A stretch of DNA of 64,000 nt, taken from contig NZ_QWGG01000002.1 of the NCBI RefSeq assembly GCF_003730195.1, positions 558,001 through 622,000 on the forward strand. Reading direction: 5' to 3'. This DNA comes from Halosimplex salinum. Lineage in GTDB: Archaea > Halobacteriota > Halobacteria > Halobacteriales > Haloarculaceae. The first letter of the stretch is position 1, and every line of letters starts with the position of its first letter. A program made the translations under genes and the position numbers. This document shows positions 1 through 9,330 of this stretch, piece after piece. A model generated the notes under the pieces. That model did not search any database. It was not told the origin of the DNA and was given only the letters and a program-made list of their open reading frames with translations.

Positions 1-384
1 TGGCGCGAGCGCGTCGACGATACCGGTGACACGGCGGAGGCGGAGATGGTCTGGGAGCGCCATCGCGGCGACGAGCAACCGGAGACGGCGGCGCCGCGGT
101 TCCTCGTCAACGCGCCGGACCACGACGAGCGCGAGGCGCTGGTCGATGGCACGACGGTCGAGGGTCCGGCGACGCTCTCGCTCTACTGTGCGACGCAGGG
201 CGCGTCGATCGGCTACGCGCTGTCCGACGAGATGGTCGGGAACGACGGGTCCGAGCCGCGCTGGCGACTGTACACGGGACCCGTCGACCTTCCCGAGGGG
301 GAGACCACCGTGCGCGCGAAGGCGATCCGGTACGGCTTCGAAGAGAGCGACCAGCAGGTCGGCGTGTTCACCGTCTCCGAGTGA
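1..384 (+). CDS. Sulfatase, C-terminal fragment (5' end outside window)
   Basis: The reading frame is open from the first base, so this is the end of a longer gene; about 127 residues are visible. The last 75 residues resemble the chitobiase/hexosaminidase C-terminal beta-sandwich (pattern ATLSLYC, IGYALSDE, WRLYTGPVDLPEGETT, VRAKAIRYGF) that closes many haloarchaeal sulfatases. The preceding WERHRGD stretch also fits a sulfatase tail. The catalytic Cys/Ser motif lies outside the window, so the activity is inferred. A formylglycine-generating enzyme at 17964-18962 would be the matching maturase. The alternative is another hydrolase with the same C-terminal domain. Confidence 0.6.
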   Translation, partial: WRERVDDTGDTAEAEMVWERHRGDEQPETAAPRFLVNAPDHDEREALVDGTTVEGPATLSLYCATQGASIGYALSDEMVGNDGSEPRWRLYTGPVDLPEGETTVRAKAIRYGFEESDQQVGVFTVSE

Positions 385-502
385 ACCGTTTCGGAGTGAG
401 TCGTCCCGGAGCGCCGTCGGTTCCGAGGGAACCGTCCCGGAGCGCCCCGTCAGAAAAGCTATCCGTCCGCGCGGTCAACCACGCAGTAATCGGTCGAACA
501 GC

Positions 503-1552
503 ATGACAGACGATACGGACCAGCCGACGGCGGACGGGCGCTCGGGGGAGACGGAGACCGTCGGGAACCTGGTCGAGAAGATACGGGCGCTGGACGACGA
601 CGAGGAGCGCGGGCAGGGGATCCTCCTCGATCAACTCGCCGAGGTCGAGACCCGGCTCCTGTCGTTCGGACGGGCGCTCGGCGGCGACCCGGACACGGTG
701 GCGGATCTCCCCTTCACGGAGGAGGCGGGCACCGACAAGATGCCCGAACCGCTGTACGTCCGCCACGACACGGAGATGCTCAACCAGGTGACCGGCTGGC
801 TCCTCCAGGAACAGCACATCGGGCTCGTCAGCCACTACGGTACCGGCAAGACCGCGTTTCGGGAGATCGTCCGCCGCGACCTGGGCGAACACGACGAGTT
901 CGTCGTCGCCATCCTCGACAACCCCAGAGAGACCACGCCCCGGAAACTGTACGCCACGATCCAGACCACCGCCGAGGCCGCGGGCTACGAGATCGAAGAT
1001 CGTGACTACTGGCAGACCCGCGACGGCGTCCCGTGGGCCACCGAGGACGCCAAGGAGGCCGCTCGCGAACTCGTCGAGGAGGTCCGCGCCGACGGGAAGA
1101 CCATCCTGCTCGTCGTCGACGAGATAGAGGTCCTCCCCGCGGACATCCTCTCGACCCTGCAGGTCGCCGGCGACATGGGCGTCCGACTCTTCCTGATGGG
1201 CACGCCCGAGGGGAAAGAGCGCGTCGCGGACCTGCGCGGCACGCTCGACTCCCGACTGCGCTACTACGAGGAGATCGAGCCGTTCGACCCCGGGGACATC
1301 GCGGAGTACATCGCTCGCTCGTTCGCCTACTTCCGCGGCGAACCGTACGAGGACCAGCCCGTCGAACTGTTCACGGAGGACGCCATCCGGGACGTCCACC
1401 AGCGGACCGAGGGCGTCCCGCGGGAGGTCCGCATCGAGTGTCGCGAACTGTTCACGCGCGCGGCGTTCGTCTGGTACCGCACCGGCCAGGAGATCGACCG
1501 CATCCAGATCACGCCGGAGTTGCGGCATCGTCGCTTCGGGATGGGCCGCTAG
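503..1552 (+). CDS. AAA/Orc1-Cdc6-like ATPase
   Basis: 349 aa from the ATG at 503; the frame stays open upstream but that part is Arg/Ser-rich shadow sequence. Residues 110-117 (SHYGTGKT) form a Walker A loop whose first Gly is replaced by Ser. Residues 201-208 (ILLVVDEI) are Walker B, followed by a sensor-like MGTPEGKERV. The C-terminal 90 residues (EIEPFDPGDI, GVPREVRIECREL) look like the lid of Cdc6/MCM-type or TniB-type ATPases. It probably binds ATP in the cytoplasm, perhaps as a DNA- or complex-remodelling switch. No clear wHTH domain follows, so it is not a canonical replication initiator. It stands alone, followed by a repeat element. Confidence 0.7.
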   Translation: MTDDTDQPTADGRSGETETVGNLVEKIRALDDDEERGQGILLDQLAEVETRLLSFGRALGGDPDTVADLPFTEEAGTDKMPEPLYVRHDTEMLNQVTGWLLQEQHIGLVSHYGTGKTAFREIVRRDLGEHDEFVVAILDNPRETTPRKLYATIQTTAEAAGYEIEDRDYWQTRDGVPWATEDAKEAARELVEEVRADGKTILLVVDEIEVLPADILSTLQVAGDMGVRLFLMGTPEGKERVADLRGTLDSRLRYYEEIEPFDPGDIAEYIARSFAYFRGEPYEDQPVELFTEDAIRDVHQRTEGVPREVRIECRELFTRAAFVWYRTGQEIDRIQITPELRHRRFGMGR

Positions 1553-1628
1553 CAGTCTGATTTTCGATTAGTACCAGTGGGAGTGTCGTGAACAGCACGG
1601 CGACGACCGCTGGCGTGCTCGTGACCGC

Positions 1629-1938
1629 GAACAGCGTGAAAGCCCCCGACCGCTCCGGTCCCGGGGCTCGTTGCGCGCTTCGCTCACTGCGTTCGCTGCA
1701 GTGCTTACGTCGCCCGGGTTCCCGGAGCGGTCGGCCCCTTTCATTCCCACCCGTACAGACTGGTCGGCCAGCCGAATCGGGTGGGAATGAAAGGGGCGAC
1801 GTGCTGGACGAAGGCCGGCGACGCAAGCACCGTGGTTCGAGAGAGCAAAGCCCTCTCGTCATCACGAAAGAGCGCTCTGCGCTCTTTCGGCGACAGCGAG
1901 CCGCCCGAGTCCAGCGCGTCGGGGCTTTCACGCTGTTT
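1629..1938. repeat. Dispersed inverted-repeat element, copy A (two head-to-head units)
   Basis: The 446-bp gap between the ATPase and the zinc protein holds two units facing each other. Unit 1 (1629-1752) begins AACAGCGTGAAAGCCCC and ends GGCCCCTTTCATTCCCACCC. Unit 2 (1779-1938) is the same in reverse, starting GGGTGGGAATGAAAGGGG and ending GGGGCTTTCACGCTGTT. Inside each unit a GC-rich stem closes on itself (GACCGCTCCGG with CCGGAGCGGTC in unit 1; GCTGGAC with GTCCAGC in unit 2). Related copies lie at 9331-9725, 17607-17871, 23580-24043 and 53526-53780. No open frame or transposase is present, so it looks like a non-autonomous or RNA-structured repeat. Confidence 0.75.
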
Positions 1939-1998
1939 CAGAAGGCGGTCGCTGTCTCCTCGACAGCTCGTTCGGCCGCAGTTCTCGACCGACCCCTC

Positions 1999-2163
1999 CT
2001 ACGACGGGTGCTGATGTTTGATCTGTTCGGCGCGGATGCTCGGCACTTCGGAGAGACACTCCCGACACTTCCACGTGGGGTACACCTCGCCCTGCTCCTT
2101 CCGGAGGTCCTGCTTGTACTCGATGGTCGCCCCGCACTGGCAGGTGTAGGTCGTCGGGGACAT
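1999..2163 (-). CDS. Small zinc-ribbon protein (54 aa)
   Basis: Short protein starting MSPTTYTCQCGA and ending IKHQHPS. Two Cys pairs (CQC near residue 8 and CREC near residue 33) are spaced as in a single zinc knuckle, with a basic/acidic helix between them. Stop codon at 1999-2001, ATG at 2163. It is too short for generic gene finders but has the composition of the many haloarchaeal one-finger proteins. It lies divergent to the hydrolase at 2284, with about 120 bp between. Function is unknown; a nucleic-acid or protein-binding adaptor is plausible. Confidence 0.65.
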   Translation of the reverse strand: MSPTTYTCQCGATIEYKQDLRKEQGEVYPTWKCRECLSEVPSIRAEQIKHQHPS

Positions 2164-2283
2164 ACCCGAGACAACTCGGCGACCGGAAATAAATCGTCCG
2201 CCGGTCGCGGTCACGGGCTGTGCGCCGGGCGGACCCGTCATCCAGCCGGAATCTACACGGTGGTCCCACGCGCAGTGTCGACT

Positions 2284-3174
2284 ATGACCGCGACCGACGC
2301 GACGCTGCTCGATTTCCCCTCCGTCGAGTCGACTCGCCACACCGTCAACGACGTCGACCTGCACGTCGTCCGCGCGGGGGACCCCGACGACACGATGGTC
2401 GTCCTCCTGCACGGCTTCCCGGACTTCTGGTACGGCTGGCGCCACCAGATCCCCGCGCTCGCCGAAGCGGGCTACTACGTCGTCGCCCCCGACCAGCGCG
2501 GGTACAACCTGAGCGAGAAACCGCGAGGCATCGACGCCTACCGGATGCGTGAACTCTCCCGGGATATCGTCGACCTCGTCGCCGCCGAGGGTCGCGAGAG
2601 CGCGCACGTCGTCGGGCACGACTGGGGCGCGGCGGTGGCGTGGGACCTCGCACTCCGTTACCCCGATACCGTCGACCGACTCGGGATCATCAACGTGCCG
2701 CATCCGTCGGTGATGCGGCGGACGCTCCGGTCGAACCCCCGACAGCTCGTGCGAAGCTGGTACATGTTCGCGTTCCAGATCCCGCTCCTCCCGGAAGCGG
2801 TACTTGGTCGCGGCGACGCGCAGGGTGTCGTCGACTTGCTGGAGGGGAGCGCGAACCCGGGCGCGTTCACGGAGGCCGACGTCGCGTACTATCGCGACGC
2901 GTGGCAGCGACAGGGGGCGATCCGCGGCGCGGTCAACTGGTACCGCGCGCTGATCCGGCGGCCGGACGAACCGCCCCGTGAGACCGTCAAGGCGCCGACG
3001 CTGGTCGTCTGGGGCGACGAGGACGTGGCCCTCCTGCCGAAGATGGCCAACGAGAGCATCGGCCACTGTTCTGACGGTATCCTCGAACGGATCCCGTGGG
3101 CCTCCCACTGGGTCCACGACGAGGAGCCGGGGCGGGTCAACGACGCGCTGCTCGCTCACCTGACGGCCGAGTGA
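2284..3174 (+). CDS. Alpha/beta hydrolase, epoxide hydrolase/haloalkane dehalogenase-like
   Basis: 296 aa. The oxyanion-hole motif HGFPDFWYGW lies at residues 43-52. The nucleophile elbow GHDWG at 111-115 has Asp113 as nucleophile, which points to the epoxide hydrolase/dehalogenase branch rather than Ser esterases. A DQRGYNLSEKP loop follows strand 4. The catalytic His is in WASHWVHDE near residue 275, and the acid is probably in VVWGDEDVAL. The enzyme would open epoxides or release halide from small organics in the cytoplasm; the substrate cannot be told. It is a monocistronic unit convergent with tspO, 15 bp apart. Confidence 0.85.
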   Translation: MTATDATLLDFPSVESTRHTVNDVDLHVVRAGDPDDTMVVLLHGFPDFWYGWRHQIPALAEAGYYVVAPDQRGYNLSEKPRGIDAYRMRELSRDIVDLVAAEGRESAHVVGHDWGAAVAWDLALRYPDTVDRLGIINVPHPSVMRRTLRSNPRQLVRSWYMFAFQIPLLPEAVLGRGDAQGVVDLLEGSANPGAFTEADVAYYRDAWQRQGAIRGAVNWYRALIRRPDEPPRETVKAPTLVVWGDEDVALLPKMANESIGHCSDGILERIPWASHWVHDEEPGRVNDALLAHLTAE

Positions 3175-3189
3175 GCGCAAGAAGGTCGA

Positions 3190-3693
3190 TCAGTTCAGCC
3201 GCCAGAACTGGTAGTTCAGGACCGCGGCGAAGGTGACCCACGCGAGGTACGGGACGAGCAACAGCGCCGCACGGCGGTCGACGCGGTCGAAGGCGACGAT
3301 GGTGGCGAGCAGCGCCGGCCACAGCGCGACGATGACGACGAGTCCGGCCAGCAGGTTCTCCGCCGCGAAGAACGCGGGCGTCCACGCGACGTTGAGGACC
3401 ATCTGACCCGCGAAGAGCCCGAGCGCGACGCGCCGGGCGCGCCCCTCGTCGGCCAGCCAGACCAGCGCGAGGGCGACTCCGGCGAGCGTGAACAGGAGCG
3501 TCCAGACGACGCCGAACAGCCACCCCGGCGGGTAGATAGACGGCTTCGCGAGCGACTGGAACCACGCCGACCCCGGCCCCGACAGCACGGCCGGGGCCGC
3601 GCCGACGAGATTCACCAGAACGACGCCCGCCACTATCGTCCCGATAGTTCGGCGACCGCTCCGACCCGCTCCGACGGTGCCGGTCTCGCTCAT
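3190..3693 (-). CDS. tspO: TspO/MBR family tryptophan-rich sensory protein
   Basis: 167 aa with five predicted membrane helices. Family hallmarks are [24 protein letters not shown] in the first loop and second helix, then NVAWTPAFF, and a C-terminal [20 protein letters not shown]. In other organisms TspO binds porphyrins and other planar ligands in the membrane. The ATG at 3693 is preferred over an upstream in-frame ATG at 3759, because the extra 22 residues are basic and not conserved-looking. Convergent with the hydrolase; divergent from the thermosome with about 275 bp between. Confidence 0.92.
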   Translation of the reverse strand: MSETGTVGAGRSGRRTIGTIVAGVVLVNLVGAAPAVLSGPGSAWFQSLAKPSIYPPGWLFGVVWTLLFTLAGVALALVWLADEGRARRVALGLFAGQMVLNVAWTPAFFAAENLLAGLVVIVALWPALLATIVAFDRVDRRAALLLVPYLAWVTFAAVLNYQFWRLN

Positions 3694-3900
3694 ACCGGAG
3701 AGACGAACTCCGCGACCAAATGAGATCCGGCGACGCGGCTCTCCCACCACAACCGACACGACACCGCCCCGCTGCTCACGACAGCACGAATCGCCGCCCC
3801 GCCGCTCACATCTGCACGAATCGCCGCGCCTCTCTCGAAACGGCCGATTCTGCTATATAAATACACCTTTGATACGCGTTCTCACACTCTCTCGGGCGTC

Positions 3901-3967
3901 CAAGGAACGAAACGTCGGCTACCTCCGGTACTTTTATATAGAATCGCAATCAACCTTTCTCTTGATT
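3901..3967 (+). promoter_or_regulatory. Thermosome (heat-shock type) promoter
   Basis: A TATA box (TTTATATA) lies at 3933-3940, 28-35 bp before the ATG at 3968, so the transcript would be leaderless or have only a few leader bases. An AACGAAACGTCGG stretch sits upstream, where BRE and heat-shock elements are found in haloarchaeal cct genes. A second TATA-like stretch (CTATATAAATA) lies at about 3853-3863 and could serve an alternative start. Confidence 0.6.
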
Positions 3968-5659
3968 ATGTCTCAGCAGATGGGTAACCAGCCCCTCATC
4001 ATCATGTCCGAGGACTCGCAGCGTACCTCGGGGAAGGACGCACAGTCGATGAACATCACGGCCGGGAAGGCCGTCGCCGAGTCCGTACGGACCACACTCG
4101 GCCCGAAAGGGATGGACAAGATGCTCGTCGACGACGCCGGCTCCGTGGTCGTCACGAACGACGGCGTCACCATCCTCGAGGAGATGGACATCGAGCACCC
4201 GGCCGCCAACATGATCGTCGAAGTCGCCCAGACCCAGGAGGACGAGGTCGGCGACGGCACGACGACGGCGGTCGTCATCTCCGGTGAACTGCTGGGCAAG
4301 GCCGAGGACCTCCTCGACCAGGACATCCACGCCACCATCCTCGCACAGGGGTACCGCCAGGCCGCCGAGAAGGCCAAGGAGGCCCTCGAGGACATCGCCA
4401 TCGACGTCGACGCCGACGACACCGAGATCCTCGAATCCATCGCCGCCACCGCCATGACCGGCAAGGGCGCCGAGAACGCGAAGGACACCCTCTCCTCGCT
4501 CGTCGTCAACGCCGTGCAGGCGGTCGCCGACGAGGACGGCGTCGACACGGACAACATCCAGCTCGAGACCGTCGTCGGCGGCTCCATCGACGAGTCCGAG
4601 CTCGTCGAGGGCGTCATCATCGACAAGGAACGCGTCCACGAGAACATGCCCTACGCCGTCGAGGACGCCAACGTCGCGCTCCTCGACACCGCCATCGAGG
4701 TGCCCGAGACGGAACTGGACACCGAGGTCAACGTCACCGACCCCGACCAGCTCCAGCAGTTCCTCGACCAGGAGGAACAGCAGCTCGAGGAGTACGTCGA
4801 CAAGCTCGAGGACGCGGGCGCCGACGTCGTCGTCTCCCAGAAGGGCATCGACGACATGGCCCAGCACTACCTCGCCCAGCGCGGCATCCTCGCGGTCCGC
4901 CGCGCGAAGAAGTCCGCCATCAAGGCGCTCTCGCGAGCCACCGGCGGCCGCATCGTCTCCAACATCGACGACATCTCCGAGGACGACCTCGGCTTCGCGG
5001 GCTCGGTCGCCCAGAAGGACGTCGCCGGCGACGAGCGCATCTTCGTCGAGGACGTCGAGGACGCCAAGGCCGTCACGATGATCCTCCGCGGCGGCACCGA
5101 GCACGTCGCCGACGAGGTCGAGCGCGCCATCGAGGACTCGCTCGGCGTCGTCTCCGTGACGCTCGAAGACGGGCAGGTCCTCCCGGGCGGCGGCGCCCCC
5201 GAGGCCCACCTCGCGCTCGAACTGCGCGACTTCGCCGACTCCGTCGGCGGCCGCGAGCAGCTGGCCGTCGAGGCCTTCGCGGACGCCATCGACGTCGTTC
5301 CGCGCACGCTCGCCGAGAACGCCGGGCTCGACCCGATCGACTCGCTGGTCGACCTGCGTAGCCAGCACGACTCCGGCAACCACCAGGTCGGACTGGACGC
5401 CTACACCGGCGACACCGTCAACATGGTCGAGGAGGGCGTCGTCGAGCCCCTCCGCGTCAAGACCCAGGCAGTCGAGTCCGCGACGGAAGCGGCCGTCATG
5501 ATCCTCCGCATCGACGACGTCATCGCTGCGGGCGATCTGAAGGGCGGCGGCACCGACTCCGGCGGCGACGAGGGCGGCCCCGGCGGCGCGCCCGGCGGCC
5601 CCGGCGGCGCCCCGGGCGGCATGGGCGGCATGGGCGGCGGCATGGGCGGCATGATGTAG
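3968..5659 (+). CDS. ths: Thermosome subunit (group II chaperonin, CCT-like)
   Basis: 563 aa, the usual length. ATP-binding signatures LGPKGMDKM and GDGTTTAVV lie in the N-terminal equatorial domain. The apical domain follows, then [13 protein letters not shown] and the C-terminal equatorial part. The tail is a Gly/Met-rich repeat ([21 protein letters not shown]), typical of haloarchaeal subunits and projecting into the cavity. It forms the double-ring ATP-driven protein-folding machine in the cytosol. The start at 3968 is set by the TATA distance; the internal Met at 3980 is an alternative. A strong hairpin follows the stop. Confidence 0.97.
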   Translation: MSQQMGNQPLIIMSEDSQRTSGKDAQSMNITAGKAVAESVRTTLGPKGMDKMLVDDAGSVVVTNDGVTILEEMDIEHPAANMIVEVAQTQEDEVGDGTTTAVVISGELLGKAEDLLDQDIHATILAQGYRQAAEKAKEALEDIAIDVDADDTEILESIAATAMTGKGAENAKDTLSSLVVNAVQAVADEDGVDTDNIQLETVVGGSIDESELVEGVIIDKERVHENMPYAVEDANVALLDTAIEVPETELDTEVNVTDPDQLQQFLDQEEQQLEEYVDKLEDAGADVVVSQKGIDDMAQHYLAQRGILAVRRAKKSAIKALSRATGGRIVSNIDDISEDDLGFAGSVAQKDVAGDERIFVEDVEDAKAVTMILRGGTEHVADEVERAIEDSLGVVSVTLEDGQVLPGGGAPEAHLALELRDFADSVGGREQLAVEAFADAIDVVPRTLAENAGLDPIDSLVDLRSQHDSGNHQVGLDAYTGDTVNMVEEGVVEPLRVKTQAVESATEAAVMILRIDDVIAAGDLKGGGTDSGGDEGGPGGAPGGPGGAPGGMGGMGGGMGGMM

Positions 5660-5666
5660 AAGCCAC

Positions 5667-5726
5667 TTTTTCTTGACCGGGTTTCCTCGCTCGCTTCGCT
5701 CGCTGCGGGAACCCGGTCAAGAAAAA
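5667..5726 (+). terminator. Long T-flanked hairpin after thermosome
   Basis: The left arm at 5667-5686 starts TTTTTCTTGACCGGG; the right arm at 5707-5726 ends CCCGGTCAAGAAAAA. They pair over 20 bases with a single G.U, around a loop that itself contains TCGCTCGCTTCGCTCGC. The T-run right after the stop suits archaeal oligo-T termination. The structure is also the first stem of a three-hairpin module seen again at 15005-15224. Confidence 0.6.
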
Positions 5727-5740
5727 CTTGGGGAAAAAAG

Positions 5741-5797
5741 CCGCGACCTCACTCCGTTCGGTCGCGGTGAACCGCGCGCCGAAGGCGCGTGGATGCT
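5741..5797 (+). other. Two-hairpin repeat module, copy 1
   Basis: CCGCGACC (5741-5748) pairs with GGTCGCGG (5760-5767). The linker TGAACCG follows, then the short hairpin GCGCC-GAA-GGCGC and the tail GGATGCT (5791-5797). The second copy at 15162-15224 keeps the linker and tail, but its stems have different bases that still pair. No coding frame explains it. It lies in the 283-bp gap between the thermosome and the lipoprotein gene. Confidence 0.55.
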
Positions 5798-5942
5798 TAC
5801 CCGTCGACCCCCGAACCGCCTTCGACCGCTGCGGCCGGCTCCCGAGCCCATCTCCGCAGTTTCTTTCGTTCTCGACCGGTGAGCGACGGCGTCGTCGTTC
5901 GGCGTGTAGAAAGCTTATGCCGAGCTGACAACACCGTCCGGT

Positions 5943-6314
5943 ATGCGGAATTCGTCGCTTACCGTCGCGCTCGTGGTGACTGCGGCGCTCGCAGGCTGTC
6001 TCGGCGGCACCCCGAGCGGCGCACCGGTCTCGGACGAGAACGCGACCGAGCGAGCGCTCGCCACCGAGGAGGCGTTCGTCTCGGAGCGCCTGTCGAACGC
6101 CACTTGCGTCGACGAGTGGGGGACCGATCCGACGGTGATAGACAGGGAGGCGGTCGTCACCGACCGGAGCGCCGACGCGCTGTCGGTGAACGTGACCCAG
6201 CCGTACTGGTACGGGACGGCGAGAGACGAGGCCGACGGCGCGTCGCGCGCCCGGTATCGCGTGACCGCGAACGCGACCGAGCGCGTCGGCGGCGACGAGT
6301 TGTCGCCGTGCTGA
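5943..6314 (+). CDS. Small lipoprotein, unknown function
   Basis: 123 aa. The N-terminal signal sequence (basic NSS, hydrophobic LTVALVVTAALAGC) ends in the lipobox LAGC, so the Cys is probably lipidated and the protein anchored on the cell surface. The mature part is acidic with several N-x-S/T sequons (NAT, NVT) for N-glycosylation, and two more Cys that could form a disulfide. No enzyme motif seen. ATG at 5943. It is convergent with the lrp-type gene, ending 32 bp from it. Confidence 0.75.
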   Translation: MRNSSLTVALVVTAALAGCLGGTPSGAPVSDENATERALATEEAFVSERLSNATCVDEWGTDPTVIDREAVVTDRSADALSVNVTQPYWYGTARDEADGASRARYRVTANATERVGGDELSPC

Positions 6315-6346
6315 TCACCGCAACACCTGCGCCCGAAGCGCGTCGA

Positions 6347-6802
6347 CTACTCCGTCTCGAGTTCGAACTGCTCGTGTTCGGAGGCGGCGTTGAGCACGAC
6401 GCTGGTGTTGGACTCTTTGATCTCGGGGTCGACCAGCAGCTCCTTGATGTGCTCGTTCATGCCGTCCGTGTCGGTGAACTTGCCGATGGCGATGATGTCG
6501 TAGTCGCCGGTGACCTCGTAGACGGAGGTCATCTGTTCGTGGTCGCGCAGGGACTCGGTGACCTCCGGGAGCGAACTCCCCTCGACTTTGAGCTGGAGGA
6601 CGGCGGTCACGTCGTAGCCGAGCTTGTCGTAGTCGACCTTGGGGGTGTACCCCTCGATGATGCCGTCCTCTTCGAGGTCCGAGAGGTGGTTCGAGACGGT
6701 CGTCACCGACACGTCGAGGTCTTCGCCGAGGCTCCTGAGGCTCGCACGGCCGTCGCCCAGCAGCGCGTTTACCAACTTGCGGTCCAGATTTTCGTACGTC
6801 AT
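6347..6802 (-). CDS. Lrp/AsnC family transcriptional regulator
   Basis: 151 aa. Residues 1-60 form a helix-turn-helix ([44 protein letters not shown]), followed by the RAM/AsnC effector domain with [13 protein letters not shown]. It is divergent from glnA with 127 bp between, an arrangement known in haloarchaea, where this Lrp acts on glutamine synthetase. It would bind as dimers or octamers and sense an amino acid, probably glutamine-related; the ligand cannot be read from the sequence. The TATA-like AAAATTC sits about 30 bp upstream of the ATG, so it is likely leaderless. Confidence 0.93.
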   Translation of the reverse strand: MTYENLDRKLVNALLGDGRASLRSLGEDLDVSVTTVSNHLSDLEEDGIIEGYTPKVDYDKLGYDVTAVLQLKVEGSSLPEVTESLRDHEQMTSVYEVTGDYDIIAIGKFTDTDGMNEHIKELLVDPEIKESNTSVVLNAASEHEQFELETE

Positions 6803-6929
6803 TAGCCTCAGTAACTCTCCCCGGGCATTAGAATTTTACGAATATGCAATTCCGTGTCTCGAAGGGGAAGAATTGCGCAGATGGATAGGATTTTAATACT
6901 ATGGGTATACCCTTCGGGTGTCGATAAAC
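6803..6929. promoter_or_regulatory. Divergent lrp-glnA promoter and candidate Lrp operators
   Basis: An inverted repeat GAATT (6831-6835) and AATTC (6848-6852) with a 12-bp spacer overlaps the probable lrp TATA region. On the glnA side the TATA-like TTTTAATA is at 6891-6898. A perfect 10-bp palindrome GGGTATACCC (6903-6912) lies between this box and the ATG at 6930. The positions suit autoregulation of lrp and control of glnA, but neither site has been matched to a known consensus. Confidence 0.5.
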
Positions 6930-8300
6930 ATGACAAGCGAAAACGCGCAACCCGACGGCGGTCTCTCTGCGGAGGCACAGGACGTGCTCGACGAGATAGA
7001 GGAGAAGAACGTCGACTTCCTGCGTCTGCAGTTTACGGACATTCTGGGGACGGTCAAGAACGTATCAGTGCCGGCCGACCAGGCGGAGAAGGCGTTCACC
7101 GAGGGCATCTACTTCGACGGGTCGTCGATCAACGGCTTCGTCCGCATCCAGGAGTCGGACATGCGTCTCGACCCCGACCCGTCGACGTTCGCCGTCCTCC
7201 CGTGGCGCAACGACGACGACAGCGCGGCCGGTCGCCTCATCTGTGACGTGATCGACACCTCCAGCGGCAAGCCGTTCGCCGGCGACCCGCGCGGCGTGCT
7301 CAAACGCGCCATCCAGCGCGCCGAGGACATGGGCTACGAGATCAACGCTGCGCCCGAACCCGAGTTCTTCCTCTTCGAGGAGGACGAAGAGGGTCGCGCG
7401 ACGACGAAGACCAACGACGTCGGTGGCTACTTCGACCTCGCGCCCAAGGACCTCGCCCAGGACGTTCGCCGCGACATCATCTTCGGCCTCGAAGACATGG
7501 GCTTCGACATCGAGGCCTCTCACCACGAGGTCGCCGAGGGGCAACACGAGATCAACTTCACGTACGACGACGCGCTGTCGACGGCCGACAACGTCGCCAC
7601 CTTCCGCTCGGTCGTCCGCGCCATCGCGGCCGAACACGACCTGCACGCGACGTTCATGCCCAAGCCCATCGCGCGGATCAACGGGTCGGGCATGCACACG
7701 CACTTCTCGCTGTTCCAGGACGGCGAGAACGCGTTCCACGACGACGACGACGAGTTCAACCTGAGCGAGGTCGCAAAGCAGTTCACCGCCGGTATCCTCG
7801 ACCACGCCGAGGCGCTGTCGGCCGTCACCAACCCGACGGTCAACTCCTACAAGCGACTGGTCCCGGGCTACGAGGCGCCCGTCTACGTCGCCTGGTCCGA
7901 CCGGAACCGCTCGGCGCTCATCCGCAAGCCGGCCGCGCGCGTCCCGGCCGCCTCCCGCATCGAGGCGCGCTTCCCGGACCCGTCGTGTAACCCGTATCTC
8001 GCCTTCGCCGCGCTCATCCACGCCGGACTCGACGGCATCGAGCGCGACCTCGACTGCGACGACCCGGTCCGCGAGAACATCTACGAGTTCGACGAGGAGA
8101 AACGCGACGAGTACGGCATCACCACGCTGCCGTCGAACCTCGGCGAGGCCATCGACGCCCTCGAAGCGGACGAGGTCATCCAGGACGCCCTCGGCGAGCA
8201 CGTCTACGAGAACTTCACCGAGGCCAAGACCAAGGAGTTCGAGGAGTACATCGTCGAGGTCTCCCAGTGGGAACTCGACCAGTACCTCGAGACGTTCTGA
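6930..8300 (+). CDS. glnA: Glutamine synthetase, type I
   Basis: 456 aa. It makes glutamine from glutamate, ammonia and ATP in the cytosol. Visible signatures are [11 protein letters not shown] and FDGSSINGF in the N-terminal beta-grasp domain, [19 protein letters not shown], the [14 protein letters not shown] site, [16 protein letters not shown] and [19 protein letters not shown]. The ATG at 6930 is chosen over an in-frame GTG at 6918, because the GTG lies within or next to the likely transcription start. The regulator across the promoter (6347-6802) is the likely controller. No adenylylation-type loop can be asserted. Confidence 0.97.
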   Translation: MTSENAQPDGGLSAEAQDVLDEIEEKNVDFLRLQFTDILGTVKNVSVPADQAEKAFTEGIYFDGSSINGFVRIQESDMRLDPDPSTFAVLPWRNDDDSAAGRLICDVIDTSSGKPFAGDPRGVLKRAIQRAEDMGYEINAAPEPEFFLFEEDEEGRATTKTNDVGGYFDLAPKDLAQDVRRDIIFGLEDMGFDIEASHHEVAEGQHEINFTYDDALSTADNVATFRSVVRAIAAEHDLHATFMPKPIARINGSGMHTHFSLFQDGENAFHDDDDEFNLSEVAKQFTAGILDHAEALSAVTNPTVNSYKRLVPGYEAPVYVAWSDRNRSALIRKPAARVPAASRIEARFPDPSCNPYLAFAALIHAGLDGIERDLDCDDPVRENIYEFDEEKRDEYGITTLPSNLGEAIDALEADEVIQDALGEHVYENFTEAKTKEFEEYIVEVSQWELDQYLETF

Positions 8301-8455
8301 GAGCTCGTCTCGCACTCGGTTCACGTCGCGCCCACGACGCTGCTCCGGGGCCTGACGCCTGCCGCAGGCCTGTCGCCCCACCGCGTTTTTCGCTTTCGCA
8401 GTCTGCGCTCCGTTTCCTCGCTCGACAGTTCCGGCTACCGACAGGTTACCGTCGC

Positions 8456-8523
8456 CTTTTTATCCACGTACGGGCTCTGTCCCCCCAACGGACGGAGTCG
8501 CCGCCACAGGCGACGGAGAACGT
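8456..8523 (+). promoter_or_regulatory. Promoter and leader of EEP-family gene
   Basis: The gap 8301-8523 first holds a GC hairpin (GGGGCCTGACGCC, GCCGCAGGCC region) and a T-run (GCGTTTTTCGC at about 8385) that could end glnA transcription. The TATA-like CTTTTTATCC at 8456-8465 follows, about 60 bp before the GTG start at 8524. Confidence 0.45.
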
Positions 8524-9297
8524 GTGAAGATACTCTCGTGTAACGCCGGCTACCTGCTCGACTACGACGGATCGCTCCGCGAATACGCGCTGAAACCCCA
8601 CCGGGGGTTGCTCGGGAGCGACGCCGCCGAGGAGCGCGCCACCGAGCGCCTCGCAGACGTCATCGCCGACGAGTACCCCGACGTCGTCTGCCTCCTCGAG
8701 GTCGACCAGGGGTCGATGCGCACTATGACCGAAGGACAGGTCACTCGCCTCGCCGAGATGCTGACCGAACGGGGCCTGGACTACCACGCCCGCGCCGACG
8801 CCAAGTACGGCGACGGCAACGTCCTCGGCAACCTGCCCGTCCTCTCGCACCTCTCGAACGGCCTCCTCGTCCGCGACGACCTGGACGCCACCATCGAGGC
8901 CCACTACCTCGACACCGGCCCCAAACGGCTCGTCACCGAGGTCACCCTGAACGGCCTCTCCATCTTCGGCGTCCACCTCGCGATGAGCGGCCGCGGCCGA
9001 CGCAAGCAACTCGACGAGATCGCCGCCATCGTCGCCGAGCGCGACCGCGTCGTCGTCTGCGGCGACTTCAACGCCTACGACGGCCTCGAAGAGGTCGAGT
9101 CGGCCCTCAGCGAGACCGGGCTCCTCCTCCACAACCCCGGCGAGACCGTCCCCAAGCGCCCGCTCGACAGCATCGTCTCCGAGACCCGGACGCTCGATTT
9201 CTTCCTCGCCTCGCCCGACATCGTGGTGACGCGCTGTGACGTGATCGACGTGCAGGTCTCCGACCACCGCCCCGTGGTCCTCGAATTCGAGGAGTGA
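8524..9297 (+). CDS. Endonuclease/exonuclease/phosphatase family protein
   Basis: 257 aa from a GTG start. EEP-fold motifs appear in order: LSCNAGYL at the N-terminus, the metal-binding Glu in VVCLLEVDQGS, the GVHLAMSG strand, the catalytic CGDFNAYDG, and the C-terminal SDHRPVVLEFE. These are the Asp/His/Glu residues of Mg-dependent phosphodiesterases (DNase I, inositol phosphatase and related). No signal peptide, so it is cytosolic. The substrate may be nucleic acid or a sugar/lipid phosphate. Followed by an inverted copy of the dispersed repeat. Confidence 0.88.
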   Translation: MKILSCNAGYLLDYDGSLREYALKPHRGLLGSDAAEERATERLADVIADEYPDVVCLLEVDQGSMRTMTEGQVTRLAEMLTERGLDYHARADAKYGDGNVLGNLPVLSHLSNGLLVRDDLDATIEAHYLDTGPKRLVTEVTLNGLSIFGVHLAMSGRGRRKQLDEIAAIVAERDRVVVCGDFNAYDGLEEVESALSETGLLLHNPGETVPKRPLDSIVSETRTLDFFLASPDIVVTRCDVIDVQVSDHRPVVLEFEE

Positions 9298-9330
9298 CAG
9301 ACGGGGGGATCGACCGGTTGCGTTCCTGCT

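Noticed and set aside
1588-2283. N-terminal extension of the epoxide-hydrolase-like gene to 1588
   Set aside because: It would run through repeat copy A and antisense to the zinc protein; the ATG at 2284 gives the normal family length.
3950-5383. Long open frame antisense to the thermosome gene (477 aa)
   Set aside because: It is Val/Leu/Asp-rich mirror sequence of a high-GC gene, with no own promoter or family motif. The same applies to long antisense frames over glnA, E2, pheT and trpS.
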